Below are positions 1 through 7,821 of a stretch of DNA of 64,000 nucleotides, one piece after another. The stretch is from assembly GCF_003853415.1 (NCBI RefSeq), contig NZ_QTPP01000001.1:186001-250000 (forward strand), read 5' to 3'. The notes under the pieces were generated by a model. The model did no database searches, had not been told where the DNA came from, and was given only the letters and a program-made list of their open reading frames with translations. The DNA comes from Burkholderia sp. Bp9142 (GTDB lineage Bacteria; Pseudomonadota; Gammaproteobacteria; Burkholderiales; Burkholderiaceae). Each line of letters opens with the position of its first letter. Positions within the stretch are counted from its first letter, which is position 1. The translations under genes were made by a program, and so were the position numbers.

Positions 1-1
1 G

Positions 2-394
2 AAGAAGATCGTGGGACGCATCAAGGCCGAGCGCGGTGCGGAGGCGACCGATCACCGCAAGGTCCACCGCCCGTGGGGTCATTACGATTCGGTCGACATG
101 GGCGAGCGCTTCCAGGTGAAGCGCATCGTCGTGAAGCCGGGCGCGCGACTGTCGCTGCAGATGCACCACCACCGCGCCGAACACTGGATCGTCGTGCGCG
201 GCACCGCGCGCATCACGCGCGGCGACGAAACCTTCCTGCTGTCCGAAAACGAATCGACGTACATCCCGCTCGGCGTGTCGCACCGTCTCGAGAACCCGGG
301 CAAGATGCCGCTCGAGCTGATCGAAGTGCAATCGGGCGCGTATCTCGGCGAGGACGACATCGTCCGCTTCGACGACACCTACGGACGCCAGTGA
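2..394 (+). CDS. manC: Mannose-1-phosphate guanylyltransferase / mannose-6-phosphate isomerase, C-terminal part (truncated by window edge)
   Basis: This is the last ~130 residues of a bifunctional type II phosphomannose isomerase/GDP-mannose pyrophosphorylase (ManC/AlgA/BceA family), which makes GDP-mannose for exopolysaccharide or LPS. The reading frame is already open at base 2, so the GTG at 11 is an internal codon, not a start. What remains is the cupin-fold isomerase domain: the HRPWG motif near base 67 that begins this domain, the metal-binding [10 protein letters not shown] stretch, and the cupin motif around [12 protein letters not shown] followed by IEVQSG. All are typical of the family. 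The nucleotidyltransferase domain lies outside the window. A strong hairpin pair follows the stop. In the B. cepacia complex a gene of this type heads the cepacian (bce) cluster, but the window alone does not show which polysaccharide it serves. Confidence 0.93.
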   Translation, partial: KKIVGRIKAERGAEATDHRKVHRPWGHYDSVDMGERFQVKRIVVKPGARLSLQMHHHRAEHWIVVRGTARITRGDETFLLSENESTYIPLGVSHRLENPGKMPLELIEVQSGAYLGEDDIVRFDDTYGRQ

Positions 395-402
395 CGCAGC
401 GC

Positions 403-438
403 ATGCCGGGCGCGCCGTCTCGACGGCGCGCCCGGCAT
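403..438 (+). terminator. Perfect long hairpin after manC
   Basis: A 17-bp perfect inverted repeat (403-419 with 422-438) starts nine bases after the manC stop codon. It has no T-tract of its own but sits directly ahead of a second hairpin that does. Confidence 0.6.
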
Positions 439-463
439 CACGGGCATGGGGGAGACAAGGAAT

Positions 464-503
464 AACGCGCGGGCGCCGTGACACACGACGACCCGCGCGT
501 TTT
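464..503 (+). terminator. Intrinsic terminator of manC
   Basis: The 10-bp stem 464-473/492-501 is GC-rich and is followed by TTTT at 500-503, the classic rho-independent arrangement. It lies between manC and the convergent gene whose stop is at 518, so it may serve both strands. Confidence 0.65.
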
Positions 504-517
504 CGTTCAGATGACGA

Positions 518-1459
518 TCAACCTACGCGGTACGCATACTCGCGGCGATCCGACTGCACCGGGTCGTTGCGGCCCTCGGACAGCGCACCCGCGCGACGCT
601 CGGCGATGAAGCGCTTGATGTCCGACTCGGCACGCGCCAGCGCGGACAGGCCGGCCAGCACTTCGCTTTGCGGCGCACGCACCGGCTCGTCGCTCGCACC
701 ATGACGATCGATCCACTGGCGCGCCCAGTCGAGCGCGTACTGCTCCGCTTCTTCCGCGTCGGTGAAGCGCGGGCCGATCAGGCCCGAGCGCTCGACGCGC
801 CGGTCGTCCTGCATGATCTCGGCCCACGCGCGGTACATCAGGTTCTGCACCGGCTGTGCGCTGCCGTAGACCGTGTAGCCGCGATACTCGTCGACTTGCG
901 GTTCGGCCGCGGCGAAGCTCGCGGCGGACGGACGCCCGTGGCGCAGCCCCGCGGGCTGCGCGCCGGGTACCGCGAACGACGAACCGGACGACGCGTCCGC
1001 GCCGGCGTTCGACATCGCGGTCAGCGTCGCGCCCTCGCCCTCCCAAACGTTTGCCTGCGCGACCGGCAGTTGCCACGACTCGGGGTTCTGCCAGAACACG
1101 CCGCGCAGACGATCGTTGTCGGGCACGGGCTCCGCACGGCATGCCGGCGCGACCGGCACCGGCGGCGGCGGAACATACGCGAACGTGCGCCCGCTGAACT
1201 GGGTCAGCACGTCGATCATCTGCAGCAGCGTGCCGTTCGCGAGCCACTCTTCGTAGCGGCGGCGGCACGTCGGCCCGGACGGATAGCGCCCGGGCAGTTT
1301 GGACCACGCTTCACCGGTCGTCAGGATCCAGAGAACCGCGTTGGCGACGACGCGCGGTTCGGCGCGCGGACGGCCTCGACGGTTCAGCCGGATGGGTTCA
1401 TCCGCGATCAGCGTTGAAAGACGAAACCACTCTTCATCGTTAAGCTCATCGAAGAACAT
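518..1459 (-). CDS. Protein with IS5-type transposase N-terminal domain (DUF4096-like) fused to an unrelated C-terminal domain
   Basis: The first ~90 residues (FFDELNDEEWFRLSTLIAD, then a GRPR motif and the WILTTGEAWSKLP segment) match the DNA-binding N-terminal domain of IS5/IS1182-like transposases (DUF4096). The DDE catalytic domain is absent. The middle is a Pro/Ala-rich linker. The C-terminal ~80 residues (DEYRGYTVYGSAQPVQNLMY onwards) form a compact unrecognised domain with a Trp-rich helix. No terminal inverted repeats or target duplications were seen around the gene, so it does not look mobile. The ATG at 1459 is preferred because GGAGA lies nine bases upstream; a GTG at 1474 in the same frame overlaps that ribosome-binding site. 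It sits convergent to manC. A DNA-binding or regulatory role is inference; function is unknown. Confidence 0.7.
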   Translation of the reverse strand: MFFDELNDEEWFRLSTLIADEPIRLNRRGRPRAEPRVVANAVLWILTTGEAWSKLPGRYPSGPTCRRRYEEWLANGTLLQMIDVLTQFSGRTFAYVPPPPVPVAPACRAEPVPDNDRLRGVFWQNPESWQLPVAQANVWEGEGATLTAMSNAGADASSGSSFAVPGAQPAGLRHGRPSAASFAAAEPQVDEYRGYTVYGSAQPVQNLMYRAWAEIMQDDRRVERSGLIGPRFTDAEEAEQYALDWARQWIDRHGASDEPVRAPQSEVLAGLSALARAESDIKRFIAERRAGALSEGRNDPVQSDRREYAYRVG

Positions 1460-1899
1460 AGTTGATTTCTCCACGCAGCCAGGCCGGGGCTGCGATTGTC
1501 GGCGCCGTCGTCACGCATCGCGTCACGGGGCGCCCCGGTTGCACATTATGGTTATCCGATTGTTGTGCATGCCGGCGCGGCACCGCACTTTCGCGGTGCC
1601 GCCATTCCCGGCAATGGCGCACAAATCACGGTCTCACTCCAATGTGGGAATTTTTGTGCACGAAGCATACCATCCTCAGGGTTTATCTCAATATGACAAT
1701 GACTTAATGTTACGCACTGAAACAACCTGCCATGGATGCGTGATCTATTTACGCTTGAATTTTTTTACGCGATCGTTATGCGCGACGCCGGGAAGCCCCG
1801 TCTGGCGGGGCTCTGCGGGGTGCGACCGCGCCCCGGCCGGCGGGCCTCCCGATGTGTTCCGACCCTTGACGGCAACAATTGCGGGAATTGCCGCCTAAA

Positions 1900-1952
1900 A
1901 TCGGTAAATCAGGGAAAATTTCGTAACAAGATATTCACGGATCGGTAAATCA
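1900..1952. repeat. 12-bp direct repeat pair, possible operator
   Basis: The sequence atcggtaaatca occurs twice, 41 bp start to start, on the same face of the helix, in AT-rich non-coding DNA. The sequence shows the repeat; the idea of a protein-binding role is inference. Confidence 0.45.
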
Positions 1953-2145
1953 TTCAAATTCCAATGGACTGAATTTTCTCCGTGCACAATCTTTTTATTG
2001 TTTCTCTGCGAACGATGAAAGCGATCTGACGTGCAATGCACATTGTTTCCCGGCATGCAAGCGCAGCCCGTCTGTTACATCCTCGGGAAACGGTCGGCCG
2101 GATGAGCGTGATTCGGGTTGGAACGACGTGCCGAACAGGCGATGC

Positions 2146-2167
2146 GCACGGCCACGCGCGGCCGTGC
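2146..2167 (-). terminator. Hairpin at the end of the rubrerythrin operon
   Basis: An 8-bp stem (2146-2153/2160-2167) ends one base beyond the DUF3501 stop codon. There is no T-tract, so it is a weak terminator candidate or an mRNA 3'-end stabiliser. Confidence 0.35.
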
Positions 2168-2168
2168 G

Positions 2169-2750
2169 TCAGCGCAGATCGCCGGCCAGCGACGCGGCCA
2201 CGTCCGCGTCCACGCGTTGCGGCGGCACCGTATAGGCCGGATGGTCGCAGCCGATCGACAGCGTCGCGCCGTCCTTGAGCGCCGTGCGCATCGCCCCGCT
2301 CAATTCGAAGCGCACGAAATGCACGGCCGAGGTCTTCTCCGCGTTGTCGCGATCGAGATCCTCGTCGGCGATCGCATACAAGTCAGGATGCCCGTCGACC
2401 TGCAGGTACACACGATCCTCGACGCCGATCAGTCGCGCGAGTGCCGCCCGCCGTTCGGCCTCGTGCTCGTATTCGATCTGCAGCGTCGCCTTCAGATTCG
2501 AGCCGTCGGGCACGAGCGGCAGATAGGCTTCCAGTTCGCCTTCGATGCCCGCCTCGTCGAAGATCTTCTCGATGTGCAGCATCTCCTGGATCTGGTAGCG
2601 GATCGTGGTCTCGTCCTCGAACAGGAGGCGCAGATGGTTGCCGAGCGCCACCGCGCGGCGGCGCTTGTACGCGACGAGCCGCGCGTGTTCGGTCCTGCGG
2701 ATCTTCGCGTACGCTTCGAGCGTCAGCAGCGAGTCGCGGGTCAGCGTCAT
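2169..2750 (-). CDS. DUF3501 family protein
   Basis: A 193-residue protein of the DUF3501 family, recognised from MTLTRDSLLTLEAYAKIRR, the LLFEDETTIRYQIQEMLHIE block (residues ~45-65) and the FVRFELS segment near residue 150. No transmembrane segment or signal peptide is evident, so it is probably cytoplasmic. Members of this family are found beside rubrerythrin and heterodisulfide-reductase-like Fe-S proteins, and that is the arrangement here: it is the last gene of a three-gene minus-strand operon, 44 bp after the Fe-S protein. A biochemical function is not known. The ATG at 2750 follows a purine-rich stretch and gives the full family N-terminus. Confidence 0.85.
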   Translation of the reverse strand: MTLTRDSLLTLEAYAKIRRTEHARLVAYKRRRAVALGNHLRLLFEDETTIRYQIQEMLHIEKIFDEAGIEGELEAYLPLVPDGSNLKATLQIEYEHEAERRAALARLIGVEDRVYLQVDGHPDLYAIADEDLDRDNAEKTSAVHFVRFELSGAMRTALKDGATLSIGCDHPAYTVPPQRVDADVAASLAGDLR

Positions 2751-2794
2751 GGGATGTCCTCGGATGTCGTCGGTGTGTTCGCCGGGCGGCCGTC

Positions 2795-4132
2795 TCAGAT
2801 GCCGTACGCACGGCGCAGCAGCGTCAGCGGATGCGCGAGCGGTGCGGAGGGCAGCCCCTTGTCGTCGATGCCCTGCACGATGTGATGGCCGGCGAGCGCG
2901 CAGTCCGACGACACGAAATCGGGCTTCGGCTCGGCCATCGCCTTGAACACGGGCGCGCCGATCCGCATCGCGTCCGCATGGAACGCCTTCTTCACGCCGA
3001 ACGTGCCCGCGTGCCCCGAACAGCGCTCGACGACGTTGACGCGCGTATCGGGCACGAGCGACAGCGCGTCGGCCGTCTTGCGGCCGATGTTCTGCACGCG
3101 CGCATGGCACGGCACGTGATACGACACGGTGCCGAGGCCCTGCTTGAAATCGGTCTTCAGCAAACCGTCGCGATGCCGCGCGATCACGTATTCGAACGGA
3201 TCCCAGAATGCGTCGGCCACCGCGCGCACGGCTTCGTCGCCGGGGAACATCAGCGGCAGTTCGCTCTTGTACATCAGCACGCAGCTCGGGATCGCGCCGA
3301 TCAGCGCATAGCCTTCGCGCGCATAGCGCTCCAGCACCGGCACGTTCACGGCCTTCTTCGCGGCGACGCCCGCGAGATTGCCCTGCTCGAGCAGCGGCAT
3401 CCCGCAGCAGGCTTCGCGCGTGACGAGCTCGTACGGGATCTCGTTGTGCGCGAGGATCGCGAGCAGGTCGTGGCCGATGCCCGGCTCGTTGAAGTTCACG
3501 TAGCACGTCGCGTAGATCGCGACCTTGCCGGGCGTGCGTTCGCCGTCGCGTACCGGCGGGCCGTCCGAGCGTTTCGCTGCGCGCCGGAACTTGCGCGGCG
3601 CAAACTCCGGCAGCCATGCGTTGCGATCGACGCCGAGCGCCGCCTCGAGCGCGTGGCGCGCGGGCGGCGTGCGGTTCACCGCGTTCACCGTCTGCGTGAC
3701 GATCGGGATGCCCGCGAAATGGCCGAGCGCGTCGGTGTTCGACAGCACCTTGTCGCGCAGCGGCGCTTCGCCGCGCTGGTAGCGCGCGGCCTTCGCACGC
3801 AGCATCAGGTGCGGGAAATCGACGTTCCATGCGTGCGGCGGCACGTACGGGCACTTCGTCATGTAGCAGAGGTCGCACAGGTAGCACTGGTCGACGACCT
3901 TGCCGAATGCCTCCTTCGGCACCTCCTCGATATCGCCCGTCGGCGTTTCGTCGACGAGATCGAACAGCCTCGGAAACGCGCCGCACAGCGATACGCAGCG
4001 GCGGCACCCGGCGCAGATGTCGAACACGCGCGTCATTTCCGCATCGATCGCGGCCTGGTCGTAGAACGCTTCGGACTGCCAGTCGAGCGGATGCCGGGTC
4101 GGGGCTTCGAGACTGCCTTCCTTGTGGGGCAT
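2795..4132 (-). CDS. Heterodisulfide-reductase-like (Fe-S)-binding oxidoreductase (GlpC/HdrD type)
   Basis: The N-terminal third carries two ferredoxin-type cluster motifs, CAGCRRCVSLC and CYLCDLCYMTKCP, for two [4Fe-4S] clusters. The C-terminal half has the two cysteine-rich CCG-type domains of HdrB/HdrD/GlpC proteins: REACCGMPLLEQGN (intact CCG) and VVERCSGHAGTFGVKK (a variant of the second). Such proteins pass electrons between flavoproteins, quinones or thiols. No membrane segment is visible. With rubrerythrin upstream and DUF3501 downstream it probably belongs to a peroxide- or oxidative-stress electron transfer module, which is inference. The start at 4132 is chosen because GGAG lies six bases upstream; an in-frame ATG at 4156 would add eight residues and has no comparable ribosome site. 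Confidence 0.85.
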   Translation of the reverse strand: MPHKEGSLEAPTRHPLDWQSEAFYDQAAIDAEMTRVFDICAGCRRCVSLCGAFPRLFDLVDETPTGDIEEVPKEAFGKVVDQCYLCDLCYMTKCPYVPPHAWNVDFPHLMLRAKAARYQRGEAPLRDKVLSNTDALGHFAGIPIVTQTVNAVNRTPPARHALEAALGVDRNAWLPEFAPRKFRRAAKRSDGPPVRDGERTPGKVAIYATCYVNFNEPGIGHDLLAILAHNEIPYELVTREACCGMPLLEQGNLAGVAAKKAVNVPVLERYAREGYALIGAIPSCVLMYKSELPLMFPGDEAVRAVADAFWDPFEYVIARHRDGLLKTDFKQGLGTVSYHVPCHARVQNIGRKTADALSLVPDTRVNVVERCSGHAGTFGVKKAFHADAMRIGAPVFKAMAEPKPDFVSSDCALAGHHIVQGIDDKGLPSAPLAHPLTLLRRAYGI

Positions 4133-4199
4133 GGGGCGCTCCAGCGTGGCGCGCATGCGCGCGGGCGCGCCGCCCGCACGATGCGGGCAGCGATCAACA

Positions 4200-4232
4200 G
4201 ACGGCCGGCCGCGGGCAATGCCCGGCCGGCCG
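4200..4232 (-). other. GC-rich inverted repeat between rubrerythrin and the Fe-S gene
   Basis: An acggccggccgcgggc-type arm is followed after a few bases by a near-complementary gcccggccggccgt arm. There is no T-tract. Lying inside an apparent operon, it could be an attenuator or an mRNA processing/stability element that lowers expression of the two downstream genes relative to rubrerythrin. Confidence 0.4.
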
Positions 4233-4253
4233 TGCGGCCTTGCGGCGCCCGCG

Positions 4254-4676
4254 TCAGTCGACGAGTGCGTCCAGCGCCTTCGTATAGCGGTTCGCGTGGC
4301 TGCGTTCGGCCTTCGCGAGCGTCTCGAACCAGTTCGCGATTTCGTCGAAACCTTCGTCGCGTGCCGTCTTCGCCATGCCCGGATACATGTCGGTGTATTC
4401 GTGCGTCTCGCCGGCGATCGCCGATTCGAGGTTCAGCCGCGACGGGCCGAACGGCAAACCCGTCGCCGGATCGCCGACTGCTTCGAGGTATTCGAGGTGG
4501 CCGTGCGCATGGCCGGTTTCGCCTTCGGCGGTCGAGCGGAACAGCGCGGCGACGTCGTTCTGGCCTTCGACGTCCGCCTTCGAAGCGAAATACAGATAGC
4601 GCCGGTTCGCTTGCGATTCGCCCGCGAACGCGGCCTTCAGGTTCTCTTCGGTCTTGCTGCCCTTGAGTTGAGCCAT
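4254..4676 (-). CDS. Rubrerythrin family diiron protein (no rubredoxin domain)
   Basis: A 140-residue ferritin-like four-helix protein. The diiron ligand pattern is visible: Glu20 in [17 protein letters not shown], Glu53/His56 in [13 protein letters not shown], Glu in the [15 protein letters not shown] helix, and a final ExxH in [11 protein letters not shown]. Rubrerythrins reduce hydrogen peroxide in the cytoplasm. The C-terminal rubredoxin [Fe(SCys)4] domain of classical rubrerythrin is missing, so electrons must come from a partner. The downstream Fe-S oxidoreductase is the obvious candidate. It is the first gene of the three-gene operon. The upstream region carries two near copies of ttgaaaa(a)gc and a 7-bp tandem repeat. 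Confidence 0.92.
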   Translation of the reverse strand: MAQLKGSKTEENLKAAFAGESQANRRYLYFASKADVEGQNDVAALFRSTAEGETGHAHGHLEYLEAVGDPATGLPFGPSRLNLESAIAGETHEYTDMYPGMAKTARDEGFDEIANWFETLAKAERSHANRYTKALDALVD

Positions 4677-4992
4677 TTGCGCCTCCGTACGAGTCGGCGC
4701 GACCGCGTGCGAAGCCGGCCGATGATGTATGTGGGGAACGATGCGTACGCCAGACGTGCACGCGTCGTGCTTTTCAATCTAGGCGCTGGCGTTCGCATCC
4801 CCCAATAGGCTTTTTCAATCCGGGCGATAGCGGCGGACGGGAACGGGGAACGGTTGACGGGTCGGAATGGGTCGCCGGCGGGTTCGGCGGTCGGCGGTCG
4901 GCGGTCGGCGGTCGGCGGTCGGCGGTCGGCGGTCGGCGGTCGGCGGTCGGCGCGACGCCCGGTGCATGCGCACCGGCGTCGCTTGTTACACG
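4677..4992. other. Intergenic region between ECF sigma gene end and rubrerythrin
   Basis: 316 bp without a gene. On the minus strand TTGGGG-N18-TAGATT (about 4777-4806) is a plausible promoter for rubrerythrin. Two near-identical blocks, gcttttcaat (~4770) and gctttttcaat (~4808), flank it. Upstream of these lies the 7-bp tandem repeat listed separately. Confidence 0.4.
4884..4952. repeat. Tandem repeat of tcggcgg, nine copies plus a partial
   Basis: Nine perfect head-to-tail copies of the heptamer tcggcgg (4884-4946) and six more matching bases. A 7-bp unit in a non-coding position is a typical slippage-prone VNTR; copy number would be expected to vary between isolates. It lies ~200 bp upstream of the rubrerythrin start. 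Confidence 0.95.
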
Positions 4993-6261
4993 TCACGCGT
5001 CTGTCGCGCGCTTCAGCAGCAATTCCCTTTCGCGCTCGTTGCGGGTCAACTCCGCCGCGCGGCGGAATTCGGCCTTCGCCTCGTCGGCGCGGCCGAGCTT
5101 CGCGAGCAGGTCGCCGCGCACGCTCGGCAACCAGTGATAGCGCGCGAGCGCCGGATCGTCGCGCAGCACGTCGACGATCTCCAGCGCCGCGGCAGGCCCG
5201 AACGCCATCCCCACCGCCACCGCGCGGTTCAGCTCGACGACCGGCGACGGCGCGACTTCGGCGAGCGCGTCGTACAGCGCGACGATCTGCGCCCAGTCCG
5301 TTTCCGCCGCCTGCCGCGCGCGTGCATGGCACGCCGCCAGCGCGGCCTGCAGCGCATACGGGCCGCGCACGCCGCCAAGCTGCGTTGCCCGATCGAGCGC
5401 CGCGAGACCGCGCCGGATCAGCAGCGGATCCCAGCGGCTGCGGTCCTGGTCGAGCAGCAGCACGGGGCGCCCCTGCGCATCGGTCCGCGCATGCATGCGC
5501 GACGCCTGCAGTTCCATCAGCGCGACGAGCCCGAGCACTTCGCTTTCGTCCGGCACGAGCCCGGCCAGCACGCGGCCGAGACGCAGCGCCTCGTCGCACA
5601 ACGCCGGGCGCGTCCAGTCGTCGCCGGCGGTTGCCGCATGGCCTTCGTTGAACACCAGGTAGATCACCTCGAGCACCGACGCGAGCCGCGCGGGCCGCGC
5701 GCCGGCGGACGGCACCTCGAACGGCACGCGCGCCGCCGCAAGCGTGCGCTTCGCGCGCACGATGCGCTGCGCGATCGTCGGCTCGGGCGACAGGAACGCA
5801 CGCGCGATCTCGCTCGTGGTCAGCCCGCCGAGCAGCCGCAACGTCAGCGCGACGCGCGCATCGGTCGACAGCACCGGATGGCACGACGTGAAGATCAGCC
5901 GCAGCAGGTCGTCGCCGATATCGTCGTCGCGCGCATCGGCGAGCACCTCCGCGATGTCGGGAACGACGTGCGCCTCGAGCGCGTCCATTTCATGCCCGAG
6001 CTGGTCGCGCTTCGCCGCGTGCAGCGACTCCTGCCTGACCCGGTCGAGCGCGCGCCGCTTCACGGCCGTCATCAGCCACGCAGCCGGGTTGTCGGGCACG
6101 CCGTCGACGGGCCAGTGCTCGAGCGCCGCGACGAGCGTGTCCTGCGCGAGTTCCTCGGCCACGCCGACGTCGCGCACCACGCGCGCGGCGCGGGCAATGA
6201 TCTTCGGCGCCTCGATTCGCCAGACCGCTTCGATCGCACGGTGAGTCGCCTCACGCGTCAC
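4993..6261 (-). CDS. ECF-type RNA polymerase sigma factor with C-terminal extension (ECF42 type)
   Basis: A 422-residue sigma-70 family protein. Residues ~10-80 form region 2 (VGVAEELAQDTLVAALEHWP; AWLMTAVKRRALDRVRQE). Region 4 lies at ~125-185 (LTLRLLGGLTTSEIARAF then EPTIAQRIVRAKRTL). A ~230-residue C-terminal domain follows, starting with LEVIYLVFNEGHAATAG. ECF factors with this extension are encoded next to YciI/DGPF proteins and lack an obvious anti-sigma factor; the extension is thought to do the sensing. The gene order here fits exactly: the GTG start at 6261 overlaps the stop of the VOC protein gene by 4 bp (GTGA), and two YciI proteins lie just upstream. It is probably autoregulated with its operon. 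Confidence 0.92.
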   Translation of the reverse strand: MTREATHRAIEAVWRIEAPKIIARAARVVRDVGVAEELAQDTLVAALEHWPVDGVPDNPAAWLMTAVKRRALDRVRQESLHAAKRDQLGHEMDALEAHVVPDIAEVLADARDDDIGDDLLRLIFTSCHPVLSTDARVALTLRLLGGLTTSEIARAFLSPEPTIAQRIVRAKRTLAAARVPFEVPSAGARPARLASVLEVIYLVFNEGHAATAGDDWTRPALCDEALRLGRVLAGLVPDESEVLGLVALMELQASRMHARTDAQGRPVLLLDQDRSRWDPLLIRRGLAALDRATQLGGVRGPYALQAALAACHARARQAAETDWAQIVALYDALAEVAPSPVVELNRAVAVGMAFGPAAALEIVDVLRDDPALARYHWLPSVRGDLLAKLGRADEAKAEFRRAAELTRNERERELLLKRATDA

Positions 6262-6674
6262 GACGCGTGCCCCTGCGCGGACGCGTCCTGCGCCACGTAC
6301 ATCAGCTCCCATGCGTGGCCGTCCGGATCGGCGAAGCTGTGGCCGTACATGCCCGGGTATTCCATCGGCGGACGCGGCGTGGTGCCGCCGGCCGCACGCG
6401 CCTTCGCGACGACTTCGTCGACTTCGGCAGGGCTTTCGCACGACAGGCACGACAACACCTGCACGTGCGTCGCCGGATCGACGATCGTCTTGTCGGTGAA
6501 GGTCTGGAAGAACGGCCGCACGAGCAGCATCGCGAAGATCGTGTCGCTGATCTTCAGGCAGGCGGCCTGATCGTTGGTATAGGCCGGCACGACCTCGAAG
6601 CCGAGCGCCTGGTAGAACGTCTTCGCGCGCGGCAGGTCGGCTACGGGCAGGTTGATGAAAACCATCTTGTGCAT
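6258..6674 (-). CDS. VOC (glyoxalase/bleomycin-resistance fold) family protein
   Basis: A 138-residue protein with the vicinal-oxygen-chelate fold: MHKMVFINLPVADLPRAKTF at the N-terminus (first beta-alpha unit), LGFEVVPAYTNDQAACL, and the C-terminal GHSFADPDGHAWELMYV motif that ends in the metal-ligand Glu. It resembles the PhnB/lactoylglutathione-lyase-like subgroup encoded beside ECF42 sigma factors. The substrate cannot be told from sequence. The stop overlaps the sigma factor start, so translation is probably coupled. The start at 6674 gives the standard family N-terminus. Confidence 0.88.
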   Translation of the reverse strand: MHKMVFINLPVADLPRAKTFYQALGFEVVPAYTNDQAACLKISDTIFAMLLVRPFFQTFTDKTIVDPATHVQVLSCLSCESPAEVDEVVAKARAAGGTTPRPPMEYPGMYGHSFADPDGHAWELMYVAQDASAQGHAS

Positions 6675-6712
6675 GACGGGTGCTCCCGGTGGGGTTGGAT
6701 TCAGGCGGGCAT

Positions 6713-7135
6713 TCAGGCGGCGTTGTTGCGCCCGACGTGGAGTTCGCGGAACCGTTCGACCGCGTCGCTGGGCGTGAGGTCGTCGAGCTCGAACAGCGGG
6801 CGCACCTCGATCTCGCAGTCCATCTCCGCGCCGAACGGCGCGGGGAACCGGCGCGTCCATTCGAGCGCCTCGTCGCGCGAGCGCACCTGGATCAGCGTAT
6901 AGCCGGCGATCAGTTCCTTCGTCTCCGCGAACGGGCCGTCGACCACCGTGCCCTTGCCGCCGGTGTACCGCACGCGCCAGCCGCGCGCGCTCGGCCGCAG
7001 GCCGTTCGCATCGAGCAGCACGCCGGCCCTGGCCAGCTCCTCGTGATAGACCGTCATCGCCTCGACCAGCCGGTTGTCGGGCAAAGCGTCGGATTCGCTG
7101 ACGGCATTCGCCCGGATCATGATCATGAATCGCAT
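6713..7135 (-). CDS. YciI/DGPF family protein
   Basis: A 140-residue ferredoxin-fold protein of the YCII/DGPF family. It begins MRFMIMIRANAVSES, contains the GTVVDGPFAETKELIAGY block that names the family (DGPF), and has the RSRDEALEWTRRFPAP helix. Its C-terminal tail (DLTPSDAVERFRELHVGRN) is longer than in the neighbouring paralogue. DGPF proteins are the regular partners of ECF42 sigma factors; their molecular role is unresolved. It is 38 bp upstream of the VOC gene on the same strand. Confidence 0.9.
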   Translation of the reverse strand: MRFMIMIRANAVSESDALPDNRLVEAMTVYHEELARAGVLLDANGLRPSARGWRVRYTGGKGTVVDGPFAETKELIAGYTLIQVRSRDEALEWTRRFPAPFGAEMDCEIEVRPLFELDDLTPSDAVERFRELHVGRNNAA

Positions 7136-7260
7136 CGTTCACTCCTTGTCGTCGGTGGAAAGGGGCGCCCGTTCATCCGCGCCTTATCCGGACGACGGGC
7201 GGCAGGCTGCCGGATCGACGTGCCGCGCGATGAATCAGGGTAAATACCAGGGTGCCGCCG

Positions 7261-7614
7261 TCACTGGAAGCACGGGCCGACCGCCCGCACTTCGACCGTG
7301 CACCATTGCGCAGCCGGGCACTGGCGCGCGATCTCGATCGCTTCGTCGCGCGTGGCGACGTCGACGATGAAGAAGCCGCCGACCATTTCCTTCGCCTCGG
7401 CGAACGGGCCGTCGACGAGGCGCGTCTCCCCGTCGCGCACCTGCACGCGCGTCGCGCGTTCCGAGCGCTCCAGCGACTCGACGCCGCGCAGCACGCCGCG
7501 CGCCTTCAGCGTCTCGGCGAAATCGACCATCCGTGCATAAAGCGCCTGCCCGTCTTCGAGCGTGCGTTCGGCGCGCTGGCCGGTCGGTTCGACAATCAAC
7601 AGCATGTAGGACAT
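7261..7614 (-). CDS. YciI/DGPF family protein (second copy)
   Basis: A 117-residue YCII/DGPF protein: MSYMLLIVEPTGQRAERT, the TRLVDGPFAEAKEMVGGFF motif, and the ATRDEAIEIARQCP helix. The ATG at 7614 is preceded by AGGAGA six bases upstream, which decides the start over an upstream in-frame one. It is the first gene of the likely four-gene DGPF-DGPF-VOC-sigma unit; 125 bp separate it from the next copy. The two copies have diverged strongly outside the motif, suggesting distinct roles rather than recent duplication. Confidence 0.9.
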   Translation of the reverse strand: MSYMLLIVEPTGQRAERTLEDGQALYARMVDFAETLKARGVLRGVESLERSERATRVQVRDGETRLVDGPFAEAKEMVGGFFIVDVATRDEAIEIARQCPAAQWCTVEVRAVGPCFQ

Positions 7615-7821
7615 GGAGATCTCCTGTAGGGGCCGTGCACGCAAGCATTCGAATCGCGGGCCGGAATGACACGTCAGGTGCGAAGCGTAACAGCCCCGGC
7701 CGGCCCTGCCGTCATCGTTGGCCATTCGGCACTGGCCTGATGGCCATTTTGGTCGCCGCACGCGATTTTGCCGTCAAGATGCTTTCCCGAACCTTCGAAT
7801 TTTCTTCCTGTGGACCGCGCC

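Larger units (their letters stand above)
1460..2168. other. Long AT-richer intergenic region
   Basis: About 700 bp with no convincing coding frame on either strand. From ~1640 to ~2040 it is clearly more AT-rich than its surroundings. It holds an exact 12-bp direct repeat, atcggtaaatca, at 1900-1911 and 1941-1952 (41 bp apart, about four helical turns), and a short palindrome caatt-N5-aattg at 1877-1891. It is the 5' flank of the transposase-like gene; no gene is transcribed rightward out of it. Confidence 0.6.

Noticed and set aside
518-1459. Intact insertion sequence
   Set aside because: Only the N-terminal transposase domain is present, with no DDE residues, no terminal inverted repeats and no target duplication.
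4884-4952. CRISPR array
   Set aside because: The repeat unit is 7 bp with no spacers; it is a simple tandem repeat. The same holds for 47408-47447.
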